From CAZHOV01 sp964534315 (GTDB lineage Bacteria > Bacteroidota > Bacteroidia > Chitinophagales > Saprospiraceae), in NCBI GenBank assembly GCA_964534315.1, contig CAZHOV010000056.1, positions 1 to 30,828 on the forward strand: 30,828 bases of DNA. Reading direction: 5' to 3'. The translations under genes and the position numbers were made by a program. The notes under the pieces are model-generated. The model searched no databases and was not told the origin of the DNA. It saw only the letters and a program-made list of their open reading frames with translations. Shown one piece after another: positions 23,219 to 30,828 of this stretch. Within the stretch, counting starts at the first letter, position 1; the number at the start of each line of letters is the position of its first letter.

Positions 23219-25693
23219 TTATAAATCGTCAAGCATACCCGCGTTGGCCGTCCAGGTCCAGTTAAAAACAGAAACGTCAGCTTGTGGTGTATTGCCGGTT
23301 GAAATACCTGCAGGTACTATGCCTCCTTCGCAATATTGGTCAAGTGTTCCTTCTGAAATATTTAAAAGAATATTCTCAAAGGTAACCTCCGGAGCACTAC
23401 CATCCGTTCCTTCTACCACCTGGCCTTGAAGGTTATCAAAATTGTAAAAGATACTTGTAAAGTAAAGGTTTTTGAGATTAACCATGGAATTAGTATCCAC
23501 ATTGATTAAATCCTGACTTACAGTCATACCGTTAGAAGCCAAAATCGAGCCATTTTGGATGGTGTGAGTAGCATTGTAGCTACCTTCAGGGCCATCAAGC
23601 TCAAAACAGGTTCTATTAGGTGTAATAACGGCAAAATTATCAAGGGTTCCGCTCCAAGCCTGGTCGGTGTCAATGCCATCATCACCGCAACTCCAGGTGA
23701 CTAAGTTCGAAACATTGACTGCTCCCCCATACCAGGATACCCCGTCGTCGAATCCTGCTACCACTTCCACTTGGTCGATCACTGTTTGCGAACCAACTCC
23801 AGCTAGAAGTAATCCGTCTATTTGGTTGCCTAGTCCAATGTTGGTTCCTGCGTGCCGAATAGATACATAGCGCAATACCCCTGAATTATCAGCATTATCC
23901 ATGCCTCCATAAATGTCATTCAAATCGAAAGGCAGAAGCCCCTCTACTGAAACTTCTGAAACATCTTCATCATTAGAATCTGATGCCGATATCCGAGCGT
24001 TACCCAGTATAGCCAGACCTCCCCATAATCCTCGATCCGCAGGCGTTAAATTAGGACTTACGATCATACCGGGTTGAATTTCATCTGTAATAGAAGTAAA
24101 AATAATAGGGCTATTTGCGGTCCCTTCTGCCAGAATCTTGGCTCCTCGGGCCACTACCAGCCAGGAAGCATTCCCTCCTTGTCCAACATCTGCCTTAACA
24201 ATTACTCCGGGTTCAATGGTGAGGGTAACTCCGGGTTCAACAACAATTTTTCCAAGTAGGGTATAAACCGTTCCTGTTTGCCAGGTGGTATTGGTGGTAA
24301 TATCAGAGGTTACAAAAGTAAAGTCATCTGGATTCAGGTCATCACATAGAGGGATATCACCTAGATCATAAATTAACTGGTCAGTTGTAATCATTGTGGT
24401 TATTTCTTCACTGGTACGATTTTGTTCTGTATTAAAAAGTTTGGTTTTTATGGTTCCCTGTTCAAAAAAGAGATAGTCAAAAAGGCCAGAATTATCCGTC
24501 AGCATAAAATCATTGACACCATTGATATTTGCCTGGACAATAATATTGCTTAGTGCATTCCCACTACAATCCTTTGCAGAGCCGGTAAGGTGGAAGAAAG
24601 CCAGATTCATCGATACCGTCCCAAGATCTGTATATTCCATAAAACTTCCTAAACTGACCGGATCGGAATATTGCCCTTCTACAAAAATCCGGATAACCAC
24701 TGGCAGTCCTTCCGGAACACTTGTACACAATTTTCCATCTTGGTCGGTCACTCCAAAGCTGTAGGGTATAGTTAAATCAGGAGAGCTCACCAAATACGTT
24801 TGATTGGCAATTGGCAGTTCAGTAAGGTCTACTAAATTCATACAAACTTCAATAGGCGTAAAAGGGATATCACAATTCCACCAGGAAAAATGGGACACTT
24901 CAGCCTGGTATAGGAGTCCATTTTTGGTAGCGATACCTTCTTCCATCCATTTTCCAGTTGCTTCATCCAGGCTCCATAGAGGAATTTCACTGGGTGCATC
25001 ACTGGCGAGATTCGAAGGGATCGGAAATTCAATGCCGGCGGTTTGACCATCTGGAATAGTCAATTCATTGCCGGCATTGTCGAACAGTTCAATATTGTAC
25101 ATCCCAAAGGACTGTAGGGTATATCGTTCCCCATTTTGACCTATTGCCGTCATATCACCCGGCACTTCTTGAGGAAAGGTAGAGCTGGTTGGGTCGTAGT
25201 AATGGCTTCGAACTAATACATTCCCGGTGTATGTGCTACCATCAGGCCTCAACAAAGTTGCAGGCAAGGTTAAAGTACCTCCCCCACTGATCGTACCACT
25301 ATTTCCGGTAGCGATTTCGGATTGCATATCAAAAGGGTACATGGTCAATTCTACCGTTTTCCGGCTTCCTGTCGCCCCTTCTAAAATCCGGACAAGATCC
25401 ATCATCCCTTGCTTTTTTAGTACAATTGGCAGGCCATCAAAAGGAGTATTGATGTTTTCCAGAAGCACCAATCCATTTTCATCAGGCGTATGAGTTGTTC
25501 CATTATGATTATCAATAAGCTGGTAATCCGTTAATAAATTTCCTTGCTTATTGACTACTTTGATCAAAAAAGACACATTGGTTGGGTCGCCCAGATTCGT
25601 AATCTCGGTATTTTCAATGATCTGATCATCCTTGCTACATTGGATGATAGAGATGGCTATCAAAAGAAGTAGAATTAGTTTGAGTACTCTCAT
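23219..25693 (-). CDS. large surface lipoprotein with regulatory-like and beta-helix domains
   Basis: The frame is open from 25765, but the extra 24 residues are encoded by a 7-bp repeat, so I place the start at the ATG at 25693. This gives 824 residues beginning with a lipoprotein signal (KLILLLLIAISIIQC, lipid-anchored Cys19). Residues about 30-290 resemble carboxypeptidase-regulatory and CILP-like beta domains (IPLWSLDEATGKWMEEGIAT, EVSHFSWWNCDIPF). A second Ig-like part follows. The last 330 residues form a likely right-handed beta-helix (GKIVVEPGVTLTIEPGVIVK, RGLWGGLAILGNARIS, VLRYVSIRHAGTNIG, SCGDDGIDTDQAWSGTLDNF). It is probably exposed at the cell surface. It lies upstream of the sigma factor gene on the same strand. 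Confidence 0.8.
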   Translation of the reverse strand: MRVLKLILLLLIAISIIQCSKDDQIIENTEITNLGDPTNVSFLIKVVNKQGNLLTDYQLIDNHNGTTHTPDENGLVLLENINTPFDGLPIVLKKQGMMDLVRILEGATGSRKTVELTMYPFDMQSEIATGNSGTISGGGTLTLPATLLRPDGSTYTGNVLVRSHYYDPTSSTFPQEVPGDMTAIGQNGERYTLQSFGMYNIELFDNAGNELTIPDGQTAGIEFPIPSNLASDAPSEIPLWSLDEATGKWMEEGIATKNGLLYQAEVSHFSWWNCDIPFTPIEVCMNLVDLTELPIANQTYLVSSPDLTIPYSFGVTDQDGKLCTSVPEGLPVVIRIFVEGQYSDPVSLGSFMEYTDLGTVSMNLAFFHLTGSAKDCSGNALSNIIVQANINGVNDFMLTDNSGLFDYLFFEQGTIKTKLFNTEQNRTSEEITTMITTDQLIYDLGDIPLCDDLNPDDFTFVTSDITTNTTWQTGTVYTLLGKIVVEPGVTLTIEPGVIVKADVGQGGNASWLVVARGAKILAEGTANSPIIFTSITDEIQPGMIVSPNLTPADRGLWGGLAILGNARISASDSNDEDVSEVSVEGLLPFDLNDIYGGMDNADNSGVLRYVSIRHAGTNIGLGNQIDGLLLAGVGSQTVIDQVEVVAGFDDGVSWYGGAVNVSNLVTWSCGDDGIDTDQAWSGTLDNFAVITPNRTCFELDGPEGSYNATHTIQNGSILASNGMTVSQDLINVDTNSMVNLKNLYFTSIFYNFDNLQGQVVEGTDGSAPEVTFENILLNISEGTLDQYCEGGIVPAGISTGNTPQADVSVFNWTWTANAGMLDDL

Positions 25694-25733
25694 TGGTTGA
25701 TGGTTTAAAAAGTAAAAAGTATGAAATAAAAAA

Positions 25734-25761
25734 TATGAAGTATGAAATATGAAATATGAAA
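25734..25761 (+). repeat. 7-bp tandem repeat
   Basis: TATGAAG is followed by three TATGAAA units. On the minus strand this extends the lipoprotein frame artificially upstream of its true start. A looser version continues to 25715. Confidence 0.85.
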
Positions 25762-25783
25762 ACATTCTTCACTTACTTTGCTA

Positions 25784-25829
25784 GTTTGGACCATGACGTC
25801 CAAACCTAACTTCAAAGTGCCTCCGGCAC
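25784..25829 (+). repeat. hairpin-pair element, copy B3
   Basis: GTTTGGAC (25784-25791) pairs perfectly with GTCCAAAC (25798-25805). After an 11-base spacer, GTGCC (25817-25821) pairs with GGCAC (25825-25829) around TCC. The order and spacing match copies B1 and B2. Confidence 0.75.
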
Positions 25830-25909
25830 CCACTATTCACTTACCTATACTTTTTAAATTAGGAAAACGATACAAATAGCTAGAAAAAATCTAAATTAAA
25901 CTACGGCTG

Positions 25910-25931
25910 GTATGGACGTCTTCGTCCAAAC
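25910..25931 (+). repeat. single hairpin, copy B4
   Basis: GTATGGACG (25910-25918) pairs with CGTCCAAAC (25923-25931) around TCTT, with one mismatch. It corresponds to the first hairpin of copies B1-B3 without the second. Confidence 0.7.
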
Positions 25932-25986
25932 GAGCAGAAAAAATGGTATTTAATCGGCACCTCATCATACCTCTGGTCCTCCTGTC

Positions 25987-26041
25987 CTAGTGGCGCTGCC
26001 ACCTAGTTTGGGTTTATAAGGTATCAGTCCTTCAGACTGAA
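25987..26041 (-). repeat. dispersed 55-bp two-hairpin element, copy 2
   Basis: This is the better preserved copy. On the plus strand, TCAGTC and GACTGA (26024-26040) pair perfectly around CTTCA. CTAGTGGC and GCCACCTAG (25987-26006) pair around GCT with one bulged base. About 46 of 55 bases match copy 1 at 5374-5428 in the opposite orientation. Confidence 0.75.
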
Positions 26042-26056
26042 TTTTTTATTGAGTGT

Positions 26057-26072
26057 CTTGTCCTCCTGTCCT
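26057..26072 (-). repeat. short dispersed repeat, second exact copy
   Basis: The minus strand reads AGGACAGGAGGACAAG, identical to 14496-14511. A partial copy lies at 25976-25988. Confidence 0.7.
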
Positions 26073-26179
26073 CCGGTTGTCTGGTTGACTTCTATCATTG
26101 CCCGGCATCCCATAAACCCCTAGCTTATACTTTGATGTAGTGCGCCTGAAAAAAATTATCTAACCCAAAAACTAAAACG

Positions 26180-27301
26180 ATGCCTTGGTATAATGACTTA
26201 AGACCTAGCGGCGACCCCAAAAAGCAAATGTATTCTGTAATTTTTCAGAACTATACAGATCATGCTAAAGTACGGACGATCGATAATTTGCTGAAACTGC
26301 GGAAGCATTTAAAACCCATCCGGGAAAAGAAACAGACCAACAAAAACATTTTACTGGCGAGCTGGAATATCAAACAATTCGGTTTTCTCAAGCAGCGTAT
26401 TCCAGATTCCTATTTCTACATTGCGGAGATTCTTTCCAGCTTTGACATCATCGCCTTACAGGAAGTGAAAAAGGGATTACACGACCTGAATGTGATCATG
26501 AAATTATTGGGAAAAAATTGGAAATACATTATGAATGATATTACAGAAGGCGATGCCGGAAACGATGAACGGTTTGTCTACATCTACGATACCCGTCGGG
26601 TTGGTTTTAGCGGACTGGCAGGAGAAGTGGTGCTTTGGAAGGATTTATTTAAAGATGGAGAGTCTGTAACGCAACTCAAACGCACCCCTTACATCACCGG
26701 ATTTAGAGCCGGATGGAAATCCTTTGCATTGATCAATCTTCATTTACAACCTGGTAATGACGAACAAAGCAGATTGTTCCGATTGCATGAGGTACAGATA
26801 TTAATGGATGCGATAAAGAGCAAGCTCAAAAGTGATAATCTATGGACAAAAAATCTGATCCTCTTAGGCGATTTTAACCTTTACAATGACAATGAAGAAA
26901 TTGTAACAGTATTCAACGAGCACTGTTTCTATGAATCTAACCTGTTAAGCGGTTTAAATACCAATACGGCTCTTACTACTCCTGCCACCTACGACCGGAT
27001 GTATTTTAGAAAAGATAAATTCTTTGAAATACCTGGAAAACCTACCAACCGAGGAGGCGTAATAGAGATCTACGATATGGTTTATGGAGAAGAAGAATAC
27101 ATCCACTACAAAGAAGAAATGGAAGAAAGCAAAGAAGACCCTTCCACCTTAGACGCTGAGGTAAAATACAGGAAGTACTTCAGAGACTATTGGCGGAAGA
27201 ATCAACTTTCTGATCATAAGCCGATATGGGTAGAGATCAATATCGATTCGTCGGATGAGTTTTTGAAGGCGAAGAAGCAAACTGCTGCCGTTGGGCAATA
27301 G
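26180..27301 (+). CDS. endonuclease/exonuclease/phosphatase (EEP) family protein
   Basis: This 373-residue protein has a DNase I-like EEP fold with metal-dependent phosphodiesterase motifs: LLASWNIKQFG (Asn), IIALQEVKKG (metal-binding Glu), FALINLHLQPG (His), ILLGDFNLY (Asp and Asn), and LSDHKPIWVEI with the catalytic Asp-His. The substrate could be DNA, RNA or a phospholipid. There is no signal peptide, so it is probably cytosolic. About 50 N-terminal residues precede the fold. The last 65 bp overlap the end of the convergent, broken T9SS gene; the final residues, after the motif-bearing core, probably come from this overlap. Confidence 0.85.
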   Translation: MPWYNDLRPSGDPKKQMYSVIFQNYTDHAKVRTIDNLLKLRKHLKPIREKKQTNKNILLASWNIKQFGFLKQRIPDSYFYIAEILSSFDIIALQEVKKGLHDLNVIMKLLGKNWKYIMNDITEGDAGNDERFVYIYDTRRVGFSGLAGEVVLWKDLFKDGESVTQLKRTPYITGFRAGWKSFALINLHLQPGNDEQSRLFRLHEVQILMDAIKSKLKSDNLWTKNLILLGDFNLYNDNEEIVTVFNEHCFYESNLLSGLNTNTALTTPATYDRMYFRKDKFFEIPGKPTNRGGVIEIYDMVYGEEEYIHYKEEMEESKEDPSTLDAEVKYRKYFRDYWRKNQLSDHKPIWVEINIDSSDEFLKAKKQTAAVGQ

Positions 27302-28449
27302 CCTGAACCGGGCGACCGAGCAGATCGATCAATTCAATAGCTAACATCACCGAATGTTCCAGTTCCAGGTTGAGTTGGACAAAAGCCGAAGCGGGGTTGG
27401 GGAAGATAGTCAGATTAGTGAGCGCTTTAATCTCCTTGACGTTACTAAGCATGAACGCTACATTGGGTGAAGTGAGTACGCAACCTTCATCTAATTCTAC
27501 CGTGACACTATAATTACCATTTTCAGAAGGCTCAAAGGTTTCTGTTGTTGCATCAGGAATAGCATTGCCATCTTTATTCCATTGGTAGGTATTATACTCT
27601 TCACCAAAGCTGAGCATACTGCTCATATTTTCAATAAAAGGTGGATCTTCCAGCTGGTCCATAAAGGCAATGGTGTTGGCCCAGAAGGTATCCTGTGCGT
27701 TGAGTAGATCGGCTCCTTCAGAAACACCACTCAGTGAATTGTGCACGTCACCATCTGCTAAAATGAGGTCCAGCGTAGTACAATCCAAGATAATTACCGG
27801 TTGGTTATCCTGACTCTCAGCCAAAACAATGGCATTGCTGGGAAGGGTGTCAAAATAACCCTGACCAAAACCGCCCTGGTCGACCATAGCCACTTCTCCA
27901 AAAGGACCATTAAATAAATCAGCTCCTTGAGCCGTAGGAATATTTTGAGTAGGATTAGGCGGACCCAAAATCGCACCAATCGAAAAATCCCACTTTGCAT
28001 TTAAGACTCTAAAGTCAATAGGCCCCCCCGGAGGCAGGCTGGAAGAACCGGAGATGATCATTTCCCCCACCATTGACGGACCATTTGTAGAGCGAATCGA
28101 TCTCTTCCGGTAGAAATTCGTTGGCCGTAAAATCAGGCTTGTTGAAACTACCGAAGTAAAATAGATCAATATCTGTAGCCGAGGTGATGGGGATCAGATC
28201 TGCTACTAATCCATAACCGTCTGTGATCGAGATACTTTTTGTGTACGTTCCGGAAGGGCCAAAAAGTGCCGTGTTGAGTAATTTAGGTCTGGAATGATCG
28301 ATCATGGCTCCGCCGTCAAGCGTATAGCCCGACTCCCCATTCGGCTGGCGATCATTGGTGATCGAATGAATTCGTATCAAATCATTCTGAGCATTTAATA
28401 CCAAGGTTACCCCTAAAAAGCAAAAAACAAGTAAAGCTCTAAAAGTCAT
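27237..28449 (-). pseudogene. T9SS-secreted surface protein, frameshifted and C-terminally truncated
   Basis: From the ATG at 28449 the frame encodes a signal peptide (ALLVFCFLGVTLVLNAQ) and a beta-rich domain (IRIHSITNDRQPNGESGYTL, DIDLFYFGSFNKPDF) reminiscent of DUF4397-type domains, to SLYKWSVNGGG. It then shifts at a run of five C (28064-28068 on the plus strand; four would restore the frame). The next frame continues with EMIISGSSSLPPGGPIDFRV, an Ig-like segment (YNTYQWNKDGNAIPDATTET) and a type A sorting domain (LTIFPNPASAFVQLNLELEH, AIELIDLLGRPVQAIA). The sorting domain normally ends with a further 20-30 residues that are missing, replaced by unrelated sequence overlapping the nuclease gene. 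The single-base shift could be a sequencing error; the missing tail is not explained by that. Confidence 0.75.
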
Positions 28450-28576
28450 TGTACATTTAGTTTTGTGAAGAAAAAAGGTTGATATACTGGGTAGTTCGGA
28501 AAACAGGATTTGGTGACCAGGAGGAGGGGCGCCGTAGCGCCTTAGAAATTTTGGGGGCGCAAGATTACTATTTTTT

Positions 28577-28624
28577 TCGTTAGAGCGTTACGGCATTACG
28601 GCGTTAAGGCGTTCCAGCGTTACT
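28577..28624 (+). repeat. six-unit 8-bp periodic array
   Basis: Six consecutive 8-bp units occur: TCGTTAGA, GCGTTACG, GCATTACG, GCGTTAAG, GCGTTCCA, GCGTTACT. There is no gap. A small hairpin (GGCGC, CGTA loop, GCGCC at 28528-28541) precedes it. The rest of the 244-bp gap (28450-28693) shows no clear promoter. Confidence 0.75.
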
Positions 28625-28693
28625 TGACTACCTCCCTGATTCTTCCTATTTTACCTACGGATTATTTTTACCTATTTACCTTATTTCCAATCC

Positions 28694-30828
28694 ATGAAAA
28701 CGTATTTGACCCCTTTTTGTCTTTTCCTCACGACTCATTTTGGGTATGCCCAACAATTGAGTTCCGGTCCGATAGAGGAGCTATTGGATAGTGTGCAGGT
28801 GTTGATCAAAGCCAGAGATTTCGAAAAGGCTTATAATTTAAACCAGAAAATGGCCGCGTCTTATGGTCCCCAGAAAGATACGTTCACTGTTTCGATTACG
28901 AATCAGCTGGGAGAGATTTATGAGCGGCAGCGGCAGTATCCGGATGCGCATAAAGCGTATTTCGAAGCCCTGGAGCTTCAGCAAGAATTACTGGGAGAAG
29001 AGCATGAAGAAATTACAAAAATACTATACGGCATTGCACGGGTTTAAGAGAAGCAAGAACAATATGAAAAGGCTACTCCCTTCCATCATCGAATCGTCAA
29101 TATACTAAGTAATGTATTTGGAGAAGATCATGAAAAGGTAGCTTTTGCCACCTATAATTTGGCGGCAAACTATTATGTTCTGGGGGATTATGATACCGCT
29201 TTAGCAACTTTTCAGCAAGCGCTGCATATTTATAAAAAACAGTTAGGAGAAGACCATCTGGAAATAGGTCGGGTTTACAATTTCATAGGTAAAATATGGC
29301 ATCGTAAAGGAGACCTTACTAAAGCATTAACCTATTTTGAAAAAGAATTAGCAATAAAGCGGAAATCTTCCGGAGGTTCTTCCCCGGCTTTGGCTACTGC
29401 GTATGTCAATCTGGGAGGGATCTACCTGACGAGGGGAGACCACCAAAAGGCATTAGATTATTATCAGAAGGCGGTACATATCCAAATTCAGCAAAAGGGA
29501 GAAGATGCCCTGGCTGTAGGAAGGACATTCCATTTGGTAGGAATTGCTTTTGAACTTTTAGGAGATTTAAAAAAAGCAAAGCAATATTTTCAGCAGGCAT
29601 TAGATATCAAACCCTTGATATTTGTTTACAGTTAAATGGTCCCATACACCCTAAGGTGAGTGATACTTATGGTAAAATGGGGATGGTCTATAAAGAAATG
29701 AAGGATACGACCACGGCTTTTTCTTACTTTGCCAAAGCTGTTGATGCTTTTGGATTAGACTGGGGTGGACAAAATATTTCGGGATTTGATTTTAATCCAA
29801 ACCTGTTTTGGATATTGGATAATCTTTGCCAACTCCGGCCATTTGTTGTGGCCGATACTATTCCAGATCAAAAAGCATTGGTGTCTTTAATGCTTTCCCT
29901 AAATGATCATTTCGGTAACATCATTCAGGAAGGGAAGGCAAAGATTGATTATCAACAAAAGATATTTTCAACTTATGAAACCGCCCTTGAAGCATCCATG
30001 CATTGGGAGAATTTCGCTTCAACGGAGGCATTTTCCTTTGCCGAAAGAAGTAAGACCACCCTCCTGCGTTCTGAGGTGCGAAACGACTTCAAAGCGGCTT
30101 ACCGGGGACTACCAGATTCCTTGCAGCAAAAAGATCGTAACCTGAAAAAGGCAATCGTTCGTTTAGAAAAGAAGCGGTTTAAACTCAAACAAAAAGAGGT
30201 GCCGGATACCGATTCTTTAATGCGGGAAATCCAAAACCAACTCTTTACTTACAAAAGAGACCAGGAAAAACTGCACGAGTTCTTAAAAGCGAACCACCCG
30301 GATTATTATCAGTTGCAATACCAACCATACACCTCTTCAGTTGAAGCAATTCAGGAGCTGCTCGAACCTGATCAAGCCCTCATCGAATATGTAGTGGGCA
30401 ACCGATCTCTTTTCATTTTCACCATAACTCCTAACGACTATGCTGTCAAGCAAGTAAAAAATGATATTCCACTTGGAAAATGGGTGAGGCAAATACGGGA
30501 GGGCGTTTATCGTCCCGAAATTGATCTGAATCTAACCAGCACCCAAAAGGATAGTTTGCGCAATCAATATGTAGAGGCTGCACTAGCCCTACATGAGAAA
30601 CTGATTGCTCCTATTCAGTTGAAACTGCCTCCCCGGCTGATCATCATTCCCGACGGTGTGTTGGGTTACTTACCTTTTGACGTTTTATTAGCTTCTCCTC
30701 CAGAAGCCTTAGGGCAATATAAAACCTATGAATTTTTATTCAAAAAGCATGCGATCAGCTACAATTATTCTGCTAACGTTAGTTCGGGATAGGATAGCTT
30801 TTTTCAGCCCAATTTCGGGATAAAAGCC
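28694..30828 (+). pseudogene. secreted TPR-CHAT protein with multiple lesions, running off the window
   Basis: A signal peptide (TPFCLFLTTHFGYAQ) starts a series of tetratricopeptide repeats (for example YNFIGKIWHRKGDLTKALTY, AYVNLGGIYLTRGDHQKALD). Three changes break it. A TAA at 29045-29047 interrupts RV-stop-EKQEQYEKA in frame, probably Tyr to stop. About 14 extra bases near 29606-29619 shift the frame after QYFQQALDI; the later frame resumes ICLQLNGPIHPKVSDTYGK. A TAG at 30790 ends the CHAT region just after KKHAISYNYSANVSSG. The CHAT N-terminal half is present (YQPYTSSVEAIQELLEPDQA, LPPRLIIIPDGVLGYLPFDV), but the His and Cys of the protease site, which lie further on in this family, are not within this window. 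CHAT domains are caspase-related proteases of conflict and death systems. Confidence 0.82.

Larger units (their letters stand above)
25694..26179. other. 486-bp intergenic repeat cluster
   Basis: No gene is seen here. In order it holds a 7-bp repeat (25734-25761), a hairpin pair (25784-25829), a single hairpin (25910-25931), an 8-bp periodic repeat (25976-25988), the 55-bp two-hairpin element (25987-26041), a second copy of the 8-bp periodic repeat (26057-26072), and about 100 bp of unique sequence before the nuclease gene. The divergent promoters for the flanking genes must lie within it, but I cannot place them. Confidence 0.75.

Noticed and set aside
25694..25765. Longer start for the lipoprotein at 25765
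   Set aside because: The extra 24 residues are encoded by TATGAAA repeats and precede a complete lipoprotein signal peptide beginning at 25693.
27794..28000. Minus-strand frame within the T9SS gene
   Set aside because: It is a shadow of the better supported frame with Ig-like and sorting-domain sequence.

Overview
The window looks like a chromosome segment from a Bacteroidota bacterium, most likely of the Saprospiria (Lewinella/Haliscomenobacter-like) group. The evidence is a type IX secretion (T9SS) C-terminal sorting domain, an ECF sigma factor followed by a membrane-anchored beta-barrel protein, many lipoproteins with a Bacteroidota-style lipobox, two TAnnTTTG -7 promoter boxes, a caspase-like protease, a secreted TPR-CHAT protein and an EAD11 adaptor domain. 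The genus is inferred from gene style, not from a marker gene. I saw no rRNA, tRNA or CRISPR array.

Layout. 1-4.7 kb: a lipoprotein, a convergent major-royal-jelly-like protein, a polytopic membrane protein, a double-CDGSH iron-sulfur protein, a small membrane protein and a Uma2 endonuclease. 4.7-5.45 kb: the remains of an outer-membrane protein gene, a 33-unit tandem array of 8-bp repeats and a dispersed hairpin element. 5.45-8.6 kb: an atypical pyruvate kinase-like protein and a methyltransferase. 8.6-12.0 kb is an accessory island of broken genes: a DUF4143-type ATPase with an internal deletion, a 61-bp perfect palindrome, a frameshifted caspase, an intact EAD11-TM-LamG protein, two hairpin-pair elements and a multiply frameshifted unknown gene. 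12.0-21.25 kb is orderly metabolic and membrane sequence: VOC protein, aminotransferase, two alpha/beta hydrolases, CPA2 antiporter, acyl-CoA synthetase, SpoIIAA-like protein and others. 21.25-25.7 kb (minus strand): a Uma2 fragment, then beta-barrel protein, ECF sigma factor and large lipoprotein. 25.7-26.2 kb: an intergenic block of short repeats and hairpins. 26.2 kb to the end: an EEP-family nuclease, a frameshifted T9SS surface protein and a TPR-CHAT protein with at least two lesions.

Two themes stand out. First, the conflict-type genes (caspase, CHAT, DUF4143 ATPase, one Uma2 copy) are decayed while neighbouring metabolic genes are intact. Several lesions are short tandem duplications (10 and 12 bp), a 14-bp partly duplicated insertion, or homopolymer slips; the homopolymer cases could also be sequencing errors. 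The one intact member is the EAD11-TM-LamG protein, which looks like a transmembrane link between an outside LamG sensor and an inside effector adaptor. Second, the intergenic DNA carries several families of short hairpins with 3-5 nt loops and several tandem arrays with an exact 8-bp period but unrelated unit sequences.
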